NCBI RefSeq assembly: GCF_048565625.1
Contig: NZ_JBLZUR010000002.1
Span: 3,286,001-3,350,000, forward strand
Length of the DNA: 64,000 bases
Source: JBLZUR01 sp048565625
GTDB lineage: Bacteria > Pseudomonadota > Alphaproteobacteria > Sphingomonadales > Sphingomonadaceae
Direction: 5' to 3'
The position numbers and the translations under genes were made by a program. The notes below the pieces were generated by a model. The model had not been told where the DNA came from, ran no database searches, and saw nothing but the letters and a program-made list of their open reading frames with translations. Shown piece by piece: positions 44,437 through 53,213 of this stretch. Positions within the stretch are counted from its first letter, which is position 1, and each line of letters begins with the position of its first letter.

Positions 44437-45336
44437 ATGCGCCGATCGCTCCCAGCTCTCGCCCTCCTGCCAGCGCTGTCGGTCTCGACACCGGCCGTCG
44501 CGATCCTGCCGGCGCCGGTCCGCGCGATGATCGAGAGCGCCTTCATGACCGGCGATCAGTCGTCGGTGAACGCGGTGGTGCGCGCGGCGAAGGCCACCAA
44601 CCCCAATGACGCATCGGAGATCGACCAGCTCGTTCAGGCGCGCCAACTCGTCCTCGACAAGAACAACGTCGTGAGGGAAGCGGATAGTACCTTCCTGCAG
44701 AAGTTGGATGGCGAGATCGAGCTGGGCGCCAGCCGCTCCACCGGCAATGCCAACACCGTCGGTGCCTATGGCGCGTTCCGCGTCGTGAAAGCCGGTCGCA
44801 AATGGGACCACAAGCTGACCGGCCGTCTGGAATATCTCCGCACCGAAGGCGAGACCACCACCGAGCGCGCGATCGCCGCCTACGAGCCCAAGTACAAGCT
44901 CTCCGACCGCCTCTTCGTCGCAGGCCTGGCGCAATACGACCGCGACCCGATCCTCGGCTATTCGAGCCGCTACACGGGCGGCGCGGGCATCGGCTATGCG
45001 GTGGTCGCGAGCCCTTCGGCGCGCGTCGAGGTGACCGGCGGCCCTGCCGTCCGCCGCACCAACTTCACCGACGAACCGAGCAAGACCACGCTCGCCGGCC
45101 GCGGCTCGATCGACGCCCGCTGGCAGATCACCCCGACGCTCGGCTTCACCCACAACAGCTCCGCGTTCTTCGAGGACGGCGGCATCAGCGCGCTCGCGAC
45201 GACCGCGTTCGATACCCGGCTGATCGGCGCGGTGAAGGCCCGGCTCTCCTACGACGTGAAATACGAAAAGGATCCGCCCGAGGGGACGGACCCGCTCGAT
45301 ACCACAAGCCGCGTCACCTTCATCTACAGCTTCTAG
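44437..45336 (+). CDS. DUF481 family outer-membrane beta-barrel protein
   Basis: The 299-residue protein has a signal peptide (MRRSLPALALLPALSVSTPAVA), a helical part (about 25-85) and a DUF481/YdiY-like barrel: ELGASRSTGNANTVGAYGAF, LEYLRTEGETTTERA, YKLSDRLFVAGLAQYDRDPI, and a C-terminal RVTFIYSF ending in Phe as outer-membrane barrels do. The salt-induced outer-membrane protein family is the closest label. Function unknown. A repeat element follows. Confidence 0.9.
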   Translation: MRRSLPALALLPALSVSTPAVAILPAPVRAMIESAFMTGDQSSVNAVVRAAKATNPNDASEIDQLVQARQLVLDKNNVVREADSTFLQKLDGEIELGASRSTGNANTVGAYGAFRVVKAGRKWDHKLTGRLEYLRTEGETTTERAIAAYEPKYKLSDRLFVAGLAQYDRDPILGYSSRYTGGAGIGYAVVASPSARVEVTGGPAVRRTNFTDEPSKTTLAGRGSIDARWQITPTLGFTHNSSAFFEDGGISALATTAFDTRLIGAVKARLSYDVKYEKDPPEGTDPLDTTSRVTFIYSF

Positions 45337-45361
45337 CGTCCGTTCCCGCCACCCACCTCCC

Positions 45362-45429
45362 TTCGCGCTGAGCCTGTCGAAGCGCCAGTCAGACGGCGGG
45401 CACTGGCCCTTCGACAAGCTCAGGGCGAA
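45362..45429. repeat. Extragenic inverted repeat (TTCGACAAGCTCAGGGCGAA type)
   Basis: Left arm 45362-45382 and right arm 45409-45429 pair at 19 of 21 positions around a 26-bp centre. This is the same family as 39619-39715 and is a type I associate with sphingomonad intergenic regions. Confidence 0.8.
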
Positions 45430-45498
45430 CGGCCGAGCGGTGCTGTCGTGAAAGGCCGAACGGTGCCGTCGCGAACGGCGGAGTGGTGCTGTCGTAAA
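45430..45498. repeat. Tandem repeat, three 23-bp units
   Basis: Three units at 45430-45452, 45453-45475 and 45476-45498 share the pattern GGCCGAxCGGTGCTGTCGTGAAA with a few changes each. They abut the inverted repeat and end 20 bp before the frameshifted hydrolase gene. Confidence 0.7.
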
Positions 45499-45518
45499 AC
45501 TGCGCCTAACCTCCAAAC

Positions 45519-46723
45519 ATGACCCTCACCAGCGCAGACCACGCCGCGCTCGAAACCGCCGCAGACCAGCCGATGCTGTCCCATGTCGAGGACTGGGCTG
45601 CCCAGAACAGCGGCTCCCGCAACCTCCCCGGCCTTGCCGCGGTAGCCGGCAAGCTGGCGGATGCGTTCTCCGCCTTACCCGGCGAGATCACCCTCCGCGA
45701 ACCGGCACCCGTAGACGCCGTAGCCGCAGACGGCACCACCTCGACCATCGAACACGGCCGCAACCTCGTCCTCTCGGTCCGCCCCGACGCACCCGTCCGA
45801 GTCCTCCTGACCGGCCATATGGACACCGTCTTCCCCCCGATCACCCGTTCCAAACGCTACGCTGGCGTGAGCCCGGCGTCCTCAACGGCCCCGGCACGGC
45901 GGACATGAAGGGCGGCGTCGCCGTCATCCTCGCCGCACTCACGGCGGTCGAGACGAGCCCGCTCGCCCCCCGTCTCGGTTATGACGTGATGATCAACAGC
46001 GACGAGGAGGTCGGCTCGCTCGGTTCCGCCCCGGTGATCGCCGAACTCGCGCGCGGCAAGGCGGCGGCGCTCACCTACGAACCCGCGCTCGCCGACGGAA
46101 CGCTCGCCGGGGCGCGGCCGGGCAGCGGCAATTTCTCCTTCGTCATCCACGGCCGCGCCGCCCATGCCGGCCGCAATCCAGAGGATGGCCGCAACGCGCT
46201 CCTCGCCGCCGCCGACCTCGCCCTCCGCCTCGACGCGCTCCGCCGCGACGGTCTCAGCGTCAACCCGGCGAAGATCGACGGCGGCGGGCCGAACAACATC
46301 GTGCCCGACATGGCGATCCTCCGCGCCAACCTCCGCCCGCTCACCCCCGAACTGCAGGCCTTCGCGCAAGCGGAGATCGCCGCCGCCGTCGCCGCCGTCA
46401 CCGCCGCCCGCGACGTCCACATCCACACGCATGGCGGCTTCAATCGCCCGCCGAAACCGCTCGACGCCCCGGCCGAACGCCTCTTTGGCCTCGTCCGCGA
46501 TTGCGGCGCGCAACTCGGCATCCCCATCGCCTGGAAGGCGACCGGCGGCGTCTGCGATGGCAACAACATCGCCGCATGCGGCGTGCCGGTGGTCGACACG
46601 ATGGGACCACGCGGCGGCGCGATCCACTCCTCCGACGAGTTCCTGATCACCAACAGTCTCGCCGAACGCGCGCGACTCTCCGCCCTCGTCCTCCTCCGCA
46701 TCGCCGAGCACGGCCGCCCATGA
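45519..46723 (+). pseudogene. M20 family hydrolase interrupted by a single-base frameshift
   Basis: Two frames together form one M20 (carboxypeptidase G2-like) enzyme. Frame 1 (from 45519) runs to LLTGHMDTVFPP; frame 2 resumes with DHPFQTLRWREPGVLNGPG and continues through TADMKGG, INSDEEVGS, GRAAHAGRNPEDGRNA, NNIVPDMA and GGAIHSSDEF. One missing C in the six-C run at 45833-45838 restores a 401-residue reading frame. All M20 metal ligands are present. It overlaps astA by ATGA, so it belongs to the arginine-succinylation cluster and might act on succinylated or acylated amino acids. A sequencing error is as likely as true inactivation. Confidence 0.85.
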
Positions 46724-47751
46724 CCCCGCCCGGCACCCACATCGTCCGACCCGCCCGCGCCGACGACATCGACGCGCTGTATGAACTCGCCAAGCTCACC
46801 GGCGGCGGCTTTACCAACCTGCCCGCAGATCGCCACGCGCTGGTTGGCAAGCTCGACCGCTCGCTCGTCAGCTTCCGCCATGAGCATGAGGAACCCGGCG
46901 ACGACCTCTTCCTCCTCGTGCTGGAGGAGGTGGCGACCGGCCATGTCCGTGGCACCGCGCAGGTCTTCGCCCGCGTCGGCGCGCGCGTGCCCTTCTACTC
47001 CTACCGCATCGGCGCGCTCAGCCAGACCTCGCGCGAGCTCGGGCGCACCTTCCGCGCCGAGATGCTGACCCTCTCCACCGACCTCGAAGGCGCGAGTGAA
47101 GTCGGCGGGTTGTTCCTCCATCCGGCGGAGCGGGCGGGGGGCCTTGGCCTCCTCCTCGCGCGCAGCCGCTACCTCTTAATCCGCCGCAATCGGGAGCGGT
47201 TCGCCGATCGCACGATCGCCGAACTGCGTGGTGTCATCAACGATGCCGGCACCTCGCCCTTCTGGGATGGCCTCGGCGCAAAGTTCTTCGGCATGACCTT
47301 CAGGGAGGCGGACGATTTCAACGCCATCCACGGCCACCAGTTCATCGCGGACCTGATGCCCAAGCACCCGATCTACACCGCCATGCTGCCGGAAAGCGCG
47401 CGCGCGGTGATCGGCCACCCCCATGCCAGTGGCCGGGCGGCGATGCGGATGCTCGAAAACGAGGGCTTCGTCTTCGACCGCTATGTCGACATCTTCGACG
47501 GCGGCCCGACCGTCACCGCCGAGACCGACCGCATCCGCTCGATCCGCAAGGCGCGGGCGGTGAAGGTTTCCGGAACCGACCTGGACCCTGCCGGTCGCAG
47601 GAGCCTGATCGCGCGCGGCGGGTGCGACGACTTCAGCGTCGCCTTCGCCATCGCCGTCGAACGCTATGGCGGTATCGCCGTCGATCGCGACACCGCCACC
47701 GGGATGAAGCTGAAGGAGGGCGACGACGTGCTCTGGCTCGAGGAACGCTGA
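46720..47751 (+). CDS. astA: Arginine N-succinyltransferase
   Basis: AstA transfers succinyl from succinyl-CoA to arginine, the first step of the ammonia-producing arginine succinyltransferase (AST) catabolic pathway. The 343-residue protein has VRPARADDIDALYELAKLTG, the FTNLPADRHAL segment, EVGGLFLHPAERAGGLGLLL and RGVINDAGTSPFWDGLGAKF. Translationally coupled to the M20 hydrolase (ATGA); astB follows after 2 bp. astC, astD and astE are not in the window. Confidence 0.95.
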   Translation: MTPPGTHIVRPARADDIDALYELAKLTGGGFTNLPADRHALVGKLDRSLVSFRHEHEEPGDDLFLLVLEEVATGHVRGTAQVFARVGARVPFYSYRIGALSQTSRELGRTFRAEMLTLSTDLEGASEVGGLFLHPAERAGGLGLLLARSRYLLIRRNRERFADRTIAELRGVINDAGTSPFWDGLGAKFFGMTFREADDFNAIHGHQFIADLMPKHPIYTAMLPESARAVIGHPHASGRAAMRMLENEGFVFDRYVDIFDGGPTVTAETDRIRSIRKARAVKVSGTDLDPAGRRSLIARGGCDDFSVAFAIAVERYGGIAVDRDTATGMKLKEGDDVLWLEER

Positions 47752-47753
47752 CG

Positions 47754-49007
47754 ATGCCGCTCGTGGAGATCAACTTCGACGGCATCGTCGGGCCGACCCA
47801 CAACTATGCCGGCCTCTCGCTCGGCAACCTCGCCTCGGCCCGCAATGCCGGCGCGGTGGCCCATCCCCGCGCGGCGGCGCTGCAGGGGATCGAGAAGATG
47901 CGCAGCAATCTCGCTCTCGGTCTCGCCCAGGGCATCCTGCTGCCCCATCGCCGCCCGAACGAAACCTGGCTCGCCCGTCTCGGCGCGACGGTCGAGAGCG
48001 CCGACCCGACGCTGCTGGCCAATGCCTGCTCCGCCTCGCCGATGTGGGCCGCCAACGCGGCGACCGTCTCCCCCGCGCCCGATACGGGCGACGGCCGCTG
48101 CCACCTGACCGTCGCCAATCTCGCGACCATGCCCCATCGCAGCCACGAATGGCCCGAGACATTGGCGCAGCTCCGCCTCGCCTTCGCCGATAGCCGCCAC
48201 TTCGCCGTCCACGATCCGGTGCCGCCGCCCTTCGGCGACGAGGGCGCGGCTAACCACATGCGCCTGACCGCATCCCACGGCGCGCCCGGCATCGAGGTCT
48301 TCGTCTACGGCAAGGCGGGCGGCGCCTTCCCCGCGCGACAGCACGCGCAAGCCTCCGCCGCCGTCGCCCGCCTCCACCGCCTCGATCCCGCGCGCGTCAT
48401 GCTGGTCCAGCAATCGGAAGAGGCGATCGCCGCCGGCGCCTTCCACAACGATGTCGTGGCGGTCGCGAACGAAGGCGTCCTCTTCACCCACGAACAGGCG
48501 TTCGCCGACAGCCAGGGCTTTTACGCCGACCTCCGCGCCAAACTGCCCGAGGTCCAGATCGTCGAGGTCCCCGCCTCCCGCATCTCTCTCGAAGCGGCGA
48601 TCCGCAGCTACCTGTTCAACGCGCAGCTCGTGACCCTGCCGGAAGGAGGAATGGCCCTCGTCCTCCCCACCGACGCCAAGGAAGTGCCCGGCGTCTGGGG
48701 CTGGCTGGAGGAGATGATCGCCGGCAACGGCCCGATCCGCCGCCTGGTGCCGGTCGACGTCCGCCAGTCCATGGCCAATGGCGGCGGCCCCGCCTGCCTC
48801 CGCCTCCGCGTCGTGGCCGACTCCGCGACGATCGACCCGCGCTTTCTGGTCGACGCGGAGAAGCTCGACCGCGTCGCGGCGGTAATCGCGGCGGAATGGC
48901 CGGAGGATGTGACTCCCGCTGATCTTGCTTCGTCCCTGTTCAGGACGCCGGCACTTGCGGCCCGCAAGGCCTTGCTGCAGCTTTTGGCGTTGCAGGAACT
49001 CATCTGA
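47754..49007 (+). CDS. astB: N-succinylarginine dihydrolase
   Basis: AstB hydrolyses N2-succinylarginine to N2-succinylornithine, CO2 and ammonia. The 417-residue pentein-fold enzyme shows NFDGIVGPTHNYAGLSLGN, NACSASPMWAANAATVSPAP, a catalytic-region HMRL, FPARQHAQASAAVARLH, and SMANGGGPACLRLRV with the nucleophilic Cys. The start ATG 47754 follows astA by 2 bp. Last gene of the cluster; a GC hairpin CCCCGGC...GCCGGGC follows near 49018. Confidence 0.95.
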   Translation: MPLVEINFDGIVGPTHNYAGLSLGNLASARNAGAVAHPRAAALQGIEKMRSNLALGLAQGILLPHRRPNETWLARLGATVESADPTLLANACSASPMWAANAATVSPAPDTGDGRCHLTVANLATMPHRSHEWPETLAQLRLAFADSRHFAVHDPVPPPFGDEGAANHMRLTASHGAPGIEVFVYGKAGGAFPARQHAQASAAVARLHRLDPARVMLVQQSEEAIAAGAFHNDVVAVANEGVLFTHEQAFADSQGFYADLRAKLPEVQIVEVPASRISLEAAIRSYLFNAQLVTLPEGGMALVLPTDAKEVPGVWGWLEEMIAGNGPIRRLVPVDVRQSMANGGGPACLRLRVVADSATIDPRFLVDAEKLDRVAAVIAAEWPEDVTPADLASSLFRTPALAARKALLQLLALQELI

Positions 49008-49160
49008 GCACTCGTCACCCCGGCCTTGTGCCGGGCTCACCCGCGTCACACCCTCGTTGCTCGAGCCGAACGGTTCGCCCGGTTTCGCTTCGTTGAGGAT
49101 GACCGTCTCCCGTCGGCGCGGGACCGAACACCGAGCGGTGAGCGACCCGCCTGCCAGCGC

Positions 49161-49886
49161 TCAGAAGCTGTCCTTCTCCGCCCTTCGCCTCGCCAGCGTA
49201 TCGACGTCACCGGCGCGCATGAATGGATTGGTCGCCAGTTCCAGCGCAATCGTCGTCGGCACCGTCGGCTCACCCGCCGCGCGCAGCCGCTCGACCTCCG
49301 CCATACGGGCGACGACGGTTGCGTTCTCCGGCTCGGCATGGAGCGCATAGCGGCCGTTGGACAGGGTGTATTCGTGCGCGCAATAGACCCGCGTCTCGGG
49401 CGGCAGCGCGGCCAGACGCTGCATATTCGCGAACATCTGCGCTGCGGTTCCCTCGAACAGACGCCCGCACCCCATCGCGAACAAGGTGTCGCCGACGAAC
49501 ACCACGCCCTCACTAGGCAAGTGATAGGCGATGTGCCCGCCGGTATGCGCCGGCACTTCCAGCACGATCGCTTCGACCGCGCCGATCGCCATGCGATCGC
49601 CCTCCTTCACCCGCACGTCGAGCGTCGGGATATTCGCTGCTTCACCCGCCGGGCCGGTGATCGTACAGCCGGTCGCCGCCTTGATCTCGGCATTGCCGCC
49701 GGTGTGATCGGGGTGCCAGTGCGTGTTCCAGATCTGCGTGATCCGCCAGCCGCGCGCCTCCGCTGCCTCCAGCACCGGGGCCGCTACCGCGGGATCGACC
49801 GCTACGGTCTCGCCGCTCGCGGCATCGTGGAGCAGCCAGACATAATTGTCGGACAGGACGGGGACGCGGGCGATCTCGATCGTCAT
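49161..49886 (-). CDS. gloB: Hydroxyacylglutathione hydrolase (glyoxalase II)
   Basis: GloB splits S-lactoylglutathione to lactate and glutathione. The 241-residue metallo-beta-lactamase-fold protein has THWHPDHTGG (His56, His58, Asp60, His61), VPAHTGGHIAY, VGDTLFAMGCGRLFEG and the C-terminal NPFMR. It is last in a minus-strand operon that also has gloA, so both glyoxalase steps are together. Its ATG overlaps the stop of the upstream gene. Confidence 0.95.
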   Translation of the reverse strand: MTIEIARVPVLSDNYVWLLHDAASGETVAVDPAVAAPVLEAAEARGWRITQIWNTHWHPDHTGGNAEIKAATGCTITGPAGEAANIPTLDVRVKEGDRMAIGAVEAIVLEVPAHTGGHIAYHLPSEGVVFVGDTLFAMGCGRLFEGTAAQMFANMQRLAALPPETRVYCAHEYTLSNGRYALHAEPENATVVARMAEVERLRAAGEPTVPTTIALELATNPFMRAGDVDTLARRRAEKDSF

Positions 49887-50953
49887 CGCCCGCCTTCTAT
49901 CAGCGCGAGTGCCTCCGCCGCCAGCACCTCCGTCAGCGCCTGTGCGCGCAGCGCTCGCCCCAGCCGCGCGCCCTGCCCTGCCCAGAGCGGCGAGAAGCCG
50001 ACGTCACCCCGTGCCTCCGCATCCTTGCGCAGACCGGAGAGCGCCGCCGAGGCATATGGAAAAGACGGGGCGATCGGCGACACCGGCCCAAGCTCCGCCA
50101 CCAGCCGGTTCTGCAGCCCGCGCGCCAGCGCACCGCTGAACAGGTTGGTGAACACCGTCTCCTCCGCCGCATCCTCGGTCAGGAGGCGGCGGTGCTGGAC
50201 GGAGATCAGGCTCTCGGGACAATGCAGATATGCGGTGCCGATCTGCACCGCCGAGGCGCCCAGCATCAGCGCCGCCGCGATCCCCCGCGCATCGCCGATC
50301 CCGCCCGCCGCGATCACCGGCACGTCGACCGCGTCCACGATCTGCGGCACCAGCGCGAGGGTCCCCATCTGCGCCTCGGGTCGTGATCCGGGCAGAAACC
50401 GCCCCGCGTGACCGCCCGCTTCGAACCCTTGCCCGATGATCGCATCGACACCGCGCACCGCCAGCCAGCGCGCCTCCTCGACGGTGGTGGCGTTGCCCAG
50501 CACCACCGCGCCGCTTGCTTTCACCCGATCGAGCAGCGCGTCCTCCGGCAGTCCGAAGTGAAAGCTGACGATCGCCGGCCGCAGCAGCTCGACCACCCCG
50601 CACATCGCTTCGTCGAACGGCCTGCGCGCCGCGCCCATTGCGCTCGGCGGCGCGATACCCCGCTCGTCATAATAAGGCGCGAGCGCTGCTTCCCAGCCGG
50701 CCGTATCCGGCACAGGCACCTGTCGGTGCGCGAAGAAGTTGACGTTCAGCGGCCCGCTCGCCGCCGCGCGAACCGCCTCGATCTGTCCCCCCAATTCCTC
50801 AGGCGTCAGCATCGCGGCGGGCAGCGACCCGACCGCGCCACCACGTATCGCCGCTCCCGCCAGATCGACCCCACCCGCGCCCGCCATCGGTGCCTGGACG
50901 ATCGGCACAGTCGCGCCGGTCAGGTCCATGAACCGCCGTTCGCGCCAGCTCAT
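49883..50953 (-). CDS. Nitronate monooxygenase-like FMN enzyme
   Basis: The 356-residue TIM-barrel protein shows VPIVQAPMAGAGGVDLA, SFHFGLPED, GNATTVEEARWLAVRGVDAI, GQGFEAGGHAGRF, VPVIAAGGIGDARGIAAALMLGASAVQIGTAYL (cited in part). These are the FMN/phosphate-binding features of the 2-nitropropane dioxygenase family, which oxidises nitronates and detoxifies propionate 3-nitronate. It overlaps gloB by 4 nt and follows gloA by 6 bp. Confidence 0.92.
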   Translation of the reverse strand: MSWRERRFMDLTGATVPIVQAPMAGAGGVDLAGAAIRGGAVGSLPAAMLTPEELGGQIEAVRAAASGPLNVNFFAHRQVPVPDTAGWEAALAPYYDERGIAPPSAMGAARRPFDEAMCGVVELLRPAIVSFHFGLPEDALLDRVKASGAVVLGNATTVEEARWLAVRGVDAIIGQGFEAGGHAGRFLPGSRPEAQMGTLALVPQIVDAVDVPVIAAGGIGDARGIAAALMLGASAVQIGTAYLHCPESLISVQHRRLLTEDAAEETVFTNLFSGALARGLQNRLVAELGPVSPIAPSFPYASAALSGLRKDAEARGDVGFSPLWAGQGARLGRALRAQALTEVLAAEALALIEGGR

Positions 50954-50959
50954 CGCCCG

Positions 50960-51376
50960 TTACCAGCTGCCCGTATTCGGCATCGAGGCCCAGGGTTCGG
51001 CGGGTGCGAGCCGTTCGCCCGCCTGCAGCAGCTCGATCGAGATGTTATCGGGCGTGCGGACGAACGCCATCCAGCCGTCGCGCGGCGGCCGGTTGATCGT
51101 CACGCCCGCATCCATCAGCCGCTGGCAGACGGCGTAGATGTCGTCCACGCGATAGGCGAGATGGCCGAAATTGCGGCCGCCGTCATAGCCCTTCTCGTCC
51201 CAGTTATGCGTCAGTTCCACCTGCGCGTCCTCGTCGCCCGGCGCGGCCATATAGATGAGCGTATACCGCCCCGCCTCGCTATCGAACCGCCGCACCTCCT
51301 TCAGGCCGAGCAGTTCGAAGAAGCGCATGGTCTCGTCCGGGTCCGACACCCGGATCATGGTGTGGAGATACTTCAT
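50960..51376 (-). CDS. gloA: Lactoylglutathione lyase (glyoxalase I), VOC fold
   Basis: GloA isomerises the hemithioacetal of methylglyoxal and glutathione. The 138-residue protein has two VOC repeats: LHTMIRVSDPDETMRFFELLG with a first metal His, ELTHNWDEKGYDGGRNFGHLAYRV with Glu and His, and SIELLQ with the last Glu. It overlaps the TPR gene by 4 nt at its start. Confidence 0.93.
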   Translation of the reverse strand: MKYLHTMIRVSDPDETMRFFELLGLKEVRRFDSEAGRYTLIYMAAPGDEDAQVELTHNWDEKGYDGGRNFGHLAYRVDDIYAVCQRLMDAGVTINRPPRDGWMAFVRTPDNISIELLQAGERLAPAEPWASMPNTGSW

Positions 51377-52128
51377 TTCGGTTCCGCCTCCTTCGCCGAT
51401 GTGTCCAGCCCGGCGAGCGCCCGCTGCGCCGCGCGTCCCGCCTCACCGCTCGGATCGGCGGCGACCGCGCGGGTCCAGGCGACCCGCGCCGCATCGTCCG
51501 CGCCGATCATCGCCGCGACATTGCCGGCCTCCAGCGCCACCTGCGCCGCATCGGGTGCCAGGCGCACGGCCTCGGCGATGTCCTTTTCCGCCCGCTCCGC
51601 CTCACCCTGCCGGCGAGCAAGCGTTGCCGACAGCAGCCAGGCCATCGGGTCCTCCGGCACAAGCTTCAGCGCCTCGTCGATGTCAGCCCGCGCGCCCGTC
51701 GGGTCGCCCGCCTGCACATCGGCCCGTCCCCGATCGAGCAGCGTCTCGCCGCGAAAGGGGCCGGCGAGGCTCTCATGGTCCAGTGCCTTGGTCAGCAGCG
51801 TGCGGGCGCGCCCCGCCTCACCCGCCGCCAGCGCCGCATTGCCCGCCGCCGTCCAGAACACCGGCGCATTGGCTGGCTGCGCCTTCTCGGCGAGATCGGC
51901 CGCGCTCTCGAATGCCGCCGCCGCAGCCGGGAACTGTCCGCGGTTGGTCTCCGCCGTACCCAGGCAACGCAGCGCATCGATGCCGCCGCCCTTCGCCTTC
52001 CACTCCGTCGCTTCCTCGGCCGCCTTGGCCGGATCGCTCTCCGCCCGCATCAGGCATCCGCGCAGGCGGTCGGGTGGGGGCAAGGGCTGGCTGATGTCCG
52101 CCAGCGTCATCAACAGGAACGGGATCAC
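51373..52128 (-). CDS. Tetratricopeptide-repeat protein, probably exported
   Basis: A 251-residue Ala-rich protein with several TPR-like helix pairs (CLGTAETNRGQFPAAAAAFE, ALDHESLAGPFRGETLLDRGRADV, SATLARRQGEAERAEKDIAEAVRL). I place the start at GTG 52128 because it overlaps the hydrolase stop as GTGA and gives a short hydrophobic start (MIPFLLMTLADISQ), possibly a weak signal peptide. Partner and role unknown. Confidence 0.82.
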   Translation of the reverse strand: MIPFLLMTLADISQPLPPPDRLRGCLMRAESDPAKAAEEATEWKAKGGGIDALRCLGTAETNRGQFPAAAAAFESAADLAEKAQPANAPVFWTAAGNAALAAGEAGRARTLLTKALDHESLAGPFRGETLLDRGRADVQAGDPTGARADIDEALKLVPEDPMAWLLSATLARRQGEAERAEKDIAEAVRLAPDAAQVALEAGNVAAMIGADDAARVAWTRAVAADPSGEAGRAAQRALAGLDTSAKEAEPK

Positions 52129-52859
52129 AGGGCCTCCAGCAGGCGCTCGACCGTCGCGATCAGCAGGGCGATGTCCTGCGGCCGCGACAGGCGATGGTCG
52201 CCGTCCTTGACCAGGGTCACCTGCACATCGGCTGAACCGAGCCGCTCCGCCAGATGCAGCGCCGTCGCCCAGGGCACGTCGGGGTCGCGCTGCCCTTGCA
52301 ACAGGCGAACCGGGCAATGAAGCGGGATCGTCCGTTGCAGCATGCGCGCCGCCTCGCCGCTCTGCCAGAAGGCGCGGGTGGTCACCAACGGCTCGCCATA
52401 GTCGGAGGGCCGGGCGATCCGTCCCTCGCGCAGGATCGTCATCTTCTCCTCCTGGGTGAAACCCCAGTCGGTGAAGTCCGGCGCGGCGGCGATCCCGACC
52501 ATCGCCTTCACCCTCTCCGGCCGGGCGAGCGCCACCAGCAGCATCAGCCACCCGCCCATCGACGATCCGACCAGCAGCAGCGGACCCTCTGTGGCGTCGA
52601 CCAGCGCCAGCACTTCGTCCCGCCAGCGGGCCAGCGTGCCGTCCTCGAACGCACCCTCGCTTTCACCGCATCCCGAATAGTCGAGGCGGAGGAGGGGACG
52701 GCCGGTCCGCGCCGCCCATTCGTCCAGCGCCACCGCCTTGCTGCCCAGCATGTCGGACTTGTACCCCGGCAGGAACAGGACCGCCGGCCCCTGACCGTCG
52801 CGAAAACGATAGGCGATCGCCGGCTCGCCCGCCCGGCTCAGCATCTGGGGTGCGCTCAT
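52125..52859 (-). CDS. Alpha/beta hydrolase
   Basis: The 244-residue hydrolase has an oxyanion-hole region LFLPGYKSDMLGSKA, LDYSGCGESEGAFEDGTL, the nucleophile elbow GSSMGG, acid in GQRDPDVPW and His in DGDHRLS. The layout is that of ABHD10-like or lysophospholipase-type esterases. It is the first gene of the minus-strand operon, with no obvious co-substrate partner. Confidence 0.92.
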   Translation of the reverse strand: MSAPQMLSRAGEPAIAYRFRDGQGPAVLFLPGYKSDMLGSKAVALDEWAARTGRPLLRLDYSGCGESEGAFEDGTLARWRDEVLALVDATEGPLLLVGSSMGGWLMLLVALARPERVKAMVGIAAAPDFTDWGFTQEEKMTILREGRIARPSDYGEPLVTTRAFWQSGEAARMLQRTIPLHCPVRLLQGQRDPDVPWATALHLAERLGSADVQVTLVKDGDHRLSRPQDIALLIATVERLLEAL

Positions 52860-52955
52860 GGCCGCATTCTAGCGCTTCACCGGTGCGAACGGAAAGCCGC
52901 ATCACCGCGTTGCACCGGGAACTCGCCCCAGCTATACGCACCGGCAGCCAGGCCT

Positions 52956-53045
52956 GGAGACGTGGGTGAGTGGCTGAAACCAACGCTTTGCTAAAGCGTC
53001 GTACGGGAGACCGTACCGAGGGTTCGAATCCCTCCGTCTCCGCCA
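52956..53045 (+). tRNA. tRNA-Ser (GCT), island attachment locus
   Basis: A 90-nt class II tRNA: acceptor GGAGACG/CGTCTCC, D-arm GGGTGAGTGGCTGAAACC, anticodon stem ACGCT/AGCGT with loop TTGCTAA giving anticodon GCT at 52990-52992, a long variable arm GTACGGG...CCGTAC, T-loop GGTTCGAATCC and encoded CCA. An integrase gene follows in the same direction. Confidence 0.97.
53023..53045 (+). other. Likely attL core in the 3' part of tRNA-Ser
   Basis: P4-type integrases recombine within the 3' end of tRNA genes. The segment from the T-arm to the CCA would be the shared core. I saw no second copy up to 64000, so attR must be outside the window. Exact borders are inference. Confidence 0.5.
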
Positions 53046-53164
53046 ATACTGCTTCCACAGTGGTTCATAGGGTTCCGTAAGCATCTGTAATCGCTGCGGT
53101 TGTAATGGATGACACTTCCGCTGACGTGCGCCCAGTTCCACAGGCATCCACGGCGTTGCATGGC

Positions 53165-53213
53165 ACCGATTATGGTATCGGTAAGAGAGCGCATGGTATC
53201 GAAAAGTACCATG
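53165..53213 (+). promoter_or_regulatory. Palindromes around the integrase start
   Basis: ACCGAT-TATGGT-ATCGGT (53165-53182) and CATGGTA-TCGAAAAG-TACCATG (53192-53213) are inverted repeats; the 9-mer ATGGTATCG occurs at 53172 and again at 53193, 21 bp apart (two helix turns). They cover the translation start of the integrase and may be operators for an island regulator or accessory integrase sites. Confidence 0.45.

Noticed and set aside
45430..45498. Three tandem units as a possible CRISPR array
   Set aside because: Units are contiguous without spacers and degenerate; no cas genes nearby. No CRISPR array was seen in the window.
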